A stretch of 64,000 nucleotides of DNA. Source: Phoronis australis (Eukaryota > Phoronida > Phoronidae). The first letter of the stretch is position 1. Every line of letters starts with the position of its first letter. The DNA is taken from positions 759,119-823,118 of the forward strand of contig NMRA01000029.1 of the NCBI GenBank assembly GCA_002633005.1, written 5' to 3'. The notes under the pieces are model-generated. The model was not told the DNA's origin, ran no database searches, and saw only the letters and a list, made by a program, of their open reading frames with translations. Shown here piece after piece: positions 60,060 to 64,000 of this stretch. Made by a program: the position numbers and the translations under genes.

Positions 60060-63000
60060 ATGGTGCAGAAGAAGGGTAAAGGCCATATCCACTCTGGAAA
60101 TCCATTGAGGAAATGTCCTCAAAACTTGAAGAGCCACTATGTGAACTATTCGGCCATTGTAAAGCATGTTATCAACACAAATGCGTCTGCAAATGCTGAC
60201 CAAACGCTTCAGGTAAATATCATTTCTTTGCAATGACAAGGATAACAGAATTGATGTCCACTCTATAGCCTAGGAGATTACGTTGTAATTCGCCAGTTCT
60301 TTTGTACCATCGTGAAAGTTTGCACACCCAAAATCAACTTAATAGTTTATCACACTCCTTACTTGTAATTTCTGAAAGCAGCCATGTCACATCTGTTGTT
60401 CCTTTTTAGCTTTGGAACATGAGCTGACAGATGATGAATTAAAATCTTTTGCCATTTTTTGCATAACATACCATTTCTTCCCATTGTTGACCTATATCTG
60501 CCTTCCAATTGAGAACTTGTAAGTAACTTAAAATGTATGATACTGTTATGTTGCTGGTTAATACTAGTTTGGGCAATAGTTTGATATAATGTGCTCACAT
60601 TTCAAGAACCAGATGAGGCCTGTTATTCTGCTGAGAAAACTGGTTCTTAAAATGGGGGCACATTATGTGATACTATTACCCTAGTTTGGAAAGAAGAAGA
60701 TGTAGATTTAAGTGTTCATGTTATTGCGATGAGCATATTGAGGAGGTTTCTTATTTCCAGACGAACATTGTGTACTCTCTGAATAAAAAGAACCGTTGGA
60801 AGCTTGTCGATGACATAAAGCGAGAAGTTTTGACGAAACAGAATGATCCTGAGGTCGATGTTCACGTATCACTCACAAAATATCACAATCTTGATCAGAC
60901 GTCAAACTGTCGTCTGCACATGACCACCATGAAAGAGACAGTGTGTCGTCCCAAACCTGGTGCTACCTACTTCAATGCTAAAACGGTGGTACCTCATGTG
61001 GATGAGAATGGATTAAAAACGATTCGCAAACGGGTCGTCAATAACAACCGCGTGACCTATGAATATAAAACAGTGCAGGCAGATCCAGAAGTGAGATATG
61101 AAGTGTATACTCCCAGTCCTTCCAAGGTTCTCATGGGTATGTACTTACTATTCAAGTTACCGTACTCGCCGTAATAACTGCCCAGGGCGCTTAGAAAAGT
61201 TCGGTTCAGGGGGACGCTTATTATAACCCAAGGCGGTTGAAACCCGGTCTCCGAAACGGGTGAAATCGGAAGCTAAGATTCATCAAATTTACACTCTGTG
61301 ACGTATATGTAATCTACGAAAGACTTTCAACAAAACTGTGGGGCATTGCTATGAAACTTTGCTGCTAAATTACGATCATTTTACAGAAAATTGTGCTGAA
61401 ATCCCAGGGCAAAAACTCGCCGACTGACTGCCTCGAAATCGCCGTCTTCGATATGGCGACTTCAATGCTTAAATAAAAATGGTTTCGACTCAAGCAAATT
61501 ACCTGAAATCCTCATTAAGTTTTATAAGTAGCGTGTCTAAGATTTTTTTAGTTTCCGTGGAGTCTGGATTACGGCAGGTTTAAGTACAAATCTGTGCAAG
61601 ATCGTGCCATCTACATGTATGATCGGCAACACGGCGAGAAAAATGTTTGGACGAACACACATGTTGTTGTCACATGACGTTTTGTTTTGAAGTTCGTCTG
61701 CGAGTAAGCAAGCGCGTGCGTGTTACTAGAGTTCATTTGCCAAAGCAGAGACCGTCTTTGGCCAGAGCCTTGCAATCTAACTAGGTAGATGTGTCTAAAG
61801 AAATTTGCACAAGCAGTAGGCCTAAACCAGAGCGTGTTTCATTCAGCACTTGCCGGTCTCGTGCTAAAAACTTTCGACATTTGTCTCGGTAAGGCCCATA
61901 TTAGTCGCCGTGTAGCTGGATGCGTACGGAACTATCTGACAGTTATTTTGTGATGTAAGGGTGTGCAAGCATTCACTGTCAGTTGTCATTTTATCGGATA
62001 TTTGGCTTAAAAACACCAATTATGGTTAATCAAACAATCCATCTCAAAAATAATGCAAACATATTTTATAGTATTAGAAATTGTCAGAAATTAATGCCAA
62101 TATTCATTTCTTATCGATGCTAGGCTACCCGTTTCATGAATGGATAGTTCCCAACTAATGTCTTTGATGACAGGTATGTAGCGCGAGCTTCCTGGCCACG
62201 TGCGTTTATGTGTCTACTGAAAGGTCAGACCATAGTGGGACACGGTCGTCGCGAGAGCGTAACAACACTGTTGCGTTCTTTTTGAAGCGCTGCGTTACTT
62301 TGAAGTGTAAAGTCACGGCTAAATACAAACGTAGCAGTGCCACTGGTGGTCTAGAAGACCCGTGCAAAAATTTTGTTGATAAATTGAAGACGTTATTGTA
62401 GCCGAGTTTTAGGACTGTAGGTACGTCATTGTTCGCATGTACGCATTCATGGACTATGCGCTTATTTCAGCAAAGTCTGAAAACGCGTGGGGGGCGCTTA
62501 TAGGGGCATGGGCGGTTATTACGGCGAATACGGTATATCGCGTTTTACTGTTGTCCCTGTTATTACAGATAGTGTGATTAAAGGAAATCTCTTTACCACC
62601 CAGGCATTATTGCCAGAACCTCTAAAGCTTTGCTTTTGGGCATTTCACTCAGTGTGTAATGGATACTATGACTTGAAGATTATCTATTAACTGACAACAT
62701 AGCATTATACTCAGAGACTTTGATAAAGTCAACTGGAGTTGATATTGAACAATCAGAGTTGTGTATTCATTGAAAGATGTAATCATTATGTATCATGCTC
62801 ACAGCAATTTACCTTTCTCTAGAAAAATGATCTGCTAATATCCAAAAGATTGTTTGAATTTGTGTACAGTTTTGTTTCTAATATATTTGGTCTTAAAGGT
62901 AGTGAACTATCTTTAATTCCATTTTTGTTACCTTCAGTTTTCAGAATCATTTTGAATGTGATTAAATGGAAATGATCATCATGGACTCTGGTACTTTTTA

Positions 63001-64000
63001 TGCATAAATAGATCACACCTGTTATGTGAACAAACTATGTTTAGTGTAGCAGATAACCATTCACAGTCACTTGCATGGTTTTTGTTACAGAGAAAGGGTG
63101 GATTGTGAAATCAAAGAACACTCACGCTACGAAACGCCGTAAGCACAAGGAGATATCTTGGGAAGATTTTGACGATGTGGACTACACAGATGAGGACGAA
63201 TTGGACATTTCCGACGCACAGACATACAACACTCCGGACTGGGAAAATGGTAACAGCGACGGCAGCCATTGTCAAGTCAACAACAACTATCAAAAGTTTC
63301 TAGATAGATCCAGCTACTACAAGTCACCTAAACCATTTGACACTAAAGCTAAAGTAGTCCTTGTAAGTCGTGATGATTTCCAGAAGCAGAAAGAGGTTGC
63401 ATCTGAGGAGCAGCCTACTCTTTCCATCTGTTCATTTCTTGAGGAAACGGAGTCTATGTCAAGACGAGTAGGGATTCCTGTTGAGGCACTAGAGCCGGAA
63501 TTCCTCAGAGCAGTTTATGGCGATCGGTACACCGAGGCTGCTTGTGTTCCCAGGCGATTCACCATTGATATGAGTGATGATGTTATTCAGTTTGCCAGGA
63601 GGATGAATTGGTTTCCACGTCCTAATTTGGAGGCATACGTCTGCTTTGCTTGTTCAGATGAGTGGGTTGCAGAAGACGGAGTGGAGATTGTCGAGTATGC
63701 TTTTCCTGTTTGTTATCCATTAACATCATTTTTATAATGGGAAAAGACTTTTCCTTGTGAAACCATTTCGGATCCTTGATTTTAGCCAGATTTTTTTTGA
63801 AAGTCATTAATTTTGTGAGTGTCTATAAAATTTAGGAAATTTTACCTTAAATCTGCTCTGATTTTTTGGGGAAAGCACTGTCAGTATTCTTCGTTCGCCA
63901 TCTTGTGTTGTAGTGACTGACATTTGAAAGGAAAATTAGACAAGTCGCCTGATTTACGTCAGCCATTAATAAAATTGGTATGTTCCCTTTCAGTGTGAGC
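60060..64000 (+). CDS. Unrecognised multi-exon protein (3' end outside window)
   Basis: Proposed exons: 60060-60212 (start MVQKKGKGHIHSGNPLRKCP), possibly 60382-60518, 60685-61136, 63091-63694, and an exon starting at 63994. A non-coding first exon would run from about 59690 to 59747. Phases are consistent at every listed junction, but the 60382-60518 exon (acceptor GAAAGCAG) rests mostly on phase fit. The large exons look strongly coding. The third has RRRCRFKCSCYCDEH then NKKNRWKLVDDIKREVLTKQ, a region of mixed charged and basic residues. The fourth has HATKRRKHKEISWEDFDDVD, a nuclear-localisation-like basic run then an acidic stretch, and later RRMNWFPRPNLEAYVCFACS. Cysteine pairs (CSCYC, CFAC) hint at zinc binding but no known finger is complete. 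I do not recognise the family and assign no function. It is head-to-head with TMEM243. Confidence 0.6.
60575..60679. mobile_element. Foldback MITE family 1, copy D, next to a splice acceptor
   Basis: CAATAGTTTGATATAATGTG and TTTCAAGAACCAG on the left mirror AACTGGTTCTTAAAATG and CACATTATGTGATACTATTA on the right. The right end lies 5 bases before the exon at 60685, so part of this intron's acceptor region derives from the element. Confidence 0.7.
61160..62533. mobile_element. 1.37-kb TIR element with TA target duplication
   Basis: The left end CCGTACTCGCCGTAATAACT and the right end (reverse complement CCGTATTCGCCGTAATAACC) match at 18 of 20 positions. TA lies outside both ends (61158-61159 and 62534-62535), as in Tc1/mariner-type insertions. 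No intact transposase is visible; a 63-codon frame at 62210-62401 has no recognised motif. It sits 23 bases after the donor of the exon ending at 61136, in the intron of the unknown gene. Confidence 0.75.

Overview
The window is nuclear DNA from an intron-rich metazoan. It is AT-rich, coding exons are short with GT/AG boundaries, introns are mostly 0.3-5 kb, and introns and spacers are full of short non-autonomous transposons. The gene set and repeat style suggest a marine invertebrate, probably an invertebrate deuterostome (hemichordate, echinoderm or cephalochordate). The phylum is a guess. I found no bacterial-type operon, CRISPR array, rRNA or tRNA.

Layout. (1) 1-7.6 kb has no supportable host gene. 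It holds the decayed tail of a non-LTR retrotransposon, a small MITE-like element, a ~700-bp near-identical direct duplication next to a single-N assembly join, and a cluster of TCTCGCGAACG motifs. (2) 7.6-13.3 kb (+) is a secreted or surface protein of four thrombospondin type-1 repeats, one per phase-1 exon, with a possible GPI-anchor tail. (3) 14.8-28.4 kb (-) is a complete 11-exon gene for the GTP-forming succinyl-CoA ligase beta subunit (SUCLG2, 425 aa), tail-to-tail with the TSR gene. (4) 28.4-32.6 kb is a gene-free spacer with a textbook hAT-type element (exact 8-bp target duplication). (5) 32.7-43.5 kb (+) is DMTF1, a Myb-like transcription factor, with all coding exons present (666 aa, or about 40 more with one optional exon). 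(6) 47.9-58.8 kb (-) is TMEM243, a four-exon small membrane protein (127 aa), tail-to-tail with DMTF1 as in human chromosome 7q21. (7) From 59.7 kb (+), head-to-head with TMEM243, is a gene I do not recognise. It has a TATA box and several exons and runs off the window end.

The genes do not form one pathway: extracellular adhesion, TCA-cycle enzyme, nuclear regulator, membrane protein of unknown role, and an unknown. The strongest biological point is the conserved DMTF1-TMEM243 convergent pair. The most novel item is the unrecognised gene at the right end. Several transposon families occur in two to four copies and can be delimited from the sequence. Two of three single-N positions sit exactly at the end of a direct repeat, so those duplications may be unmerged haplotype overlaps rather than biology. 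Exon phases were checked by hand: SUCLG2, DMTF1 and TMEM243 are in frame through every listed junction.
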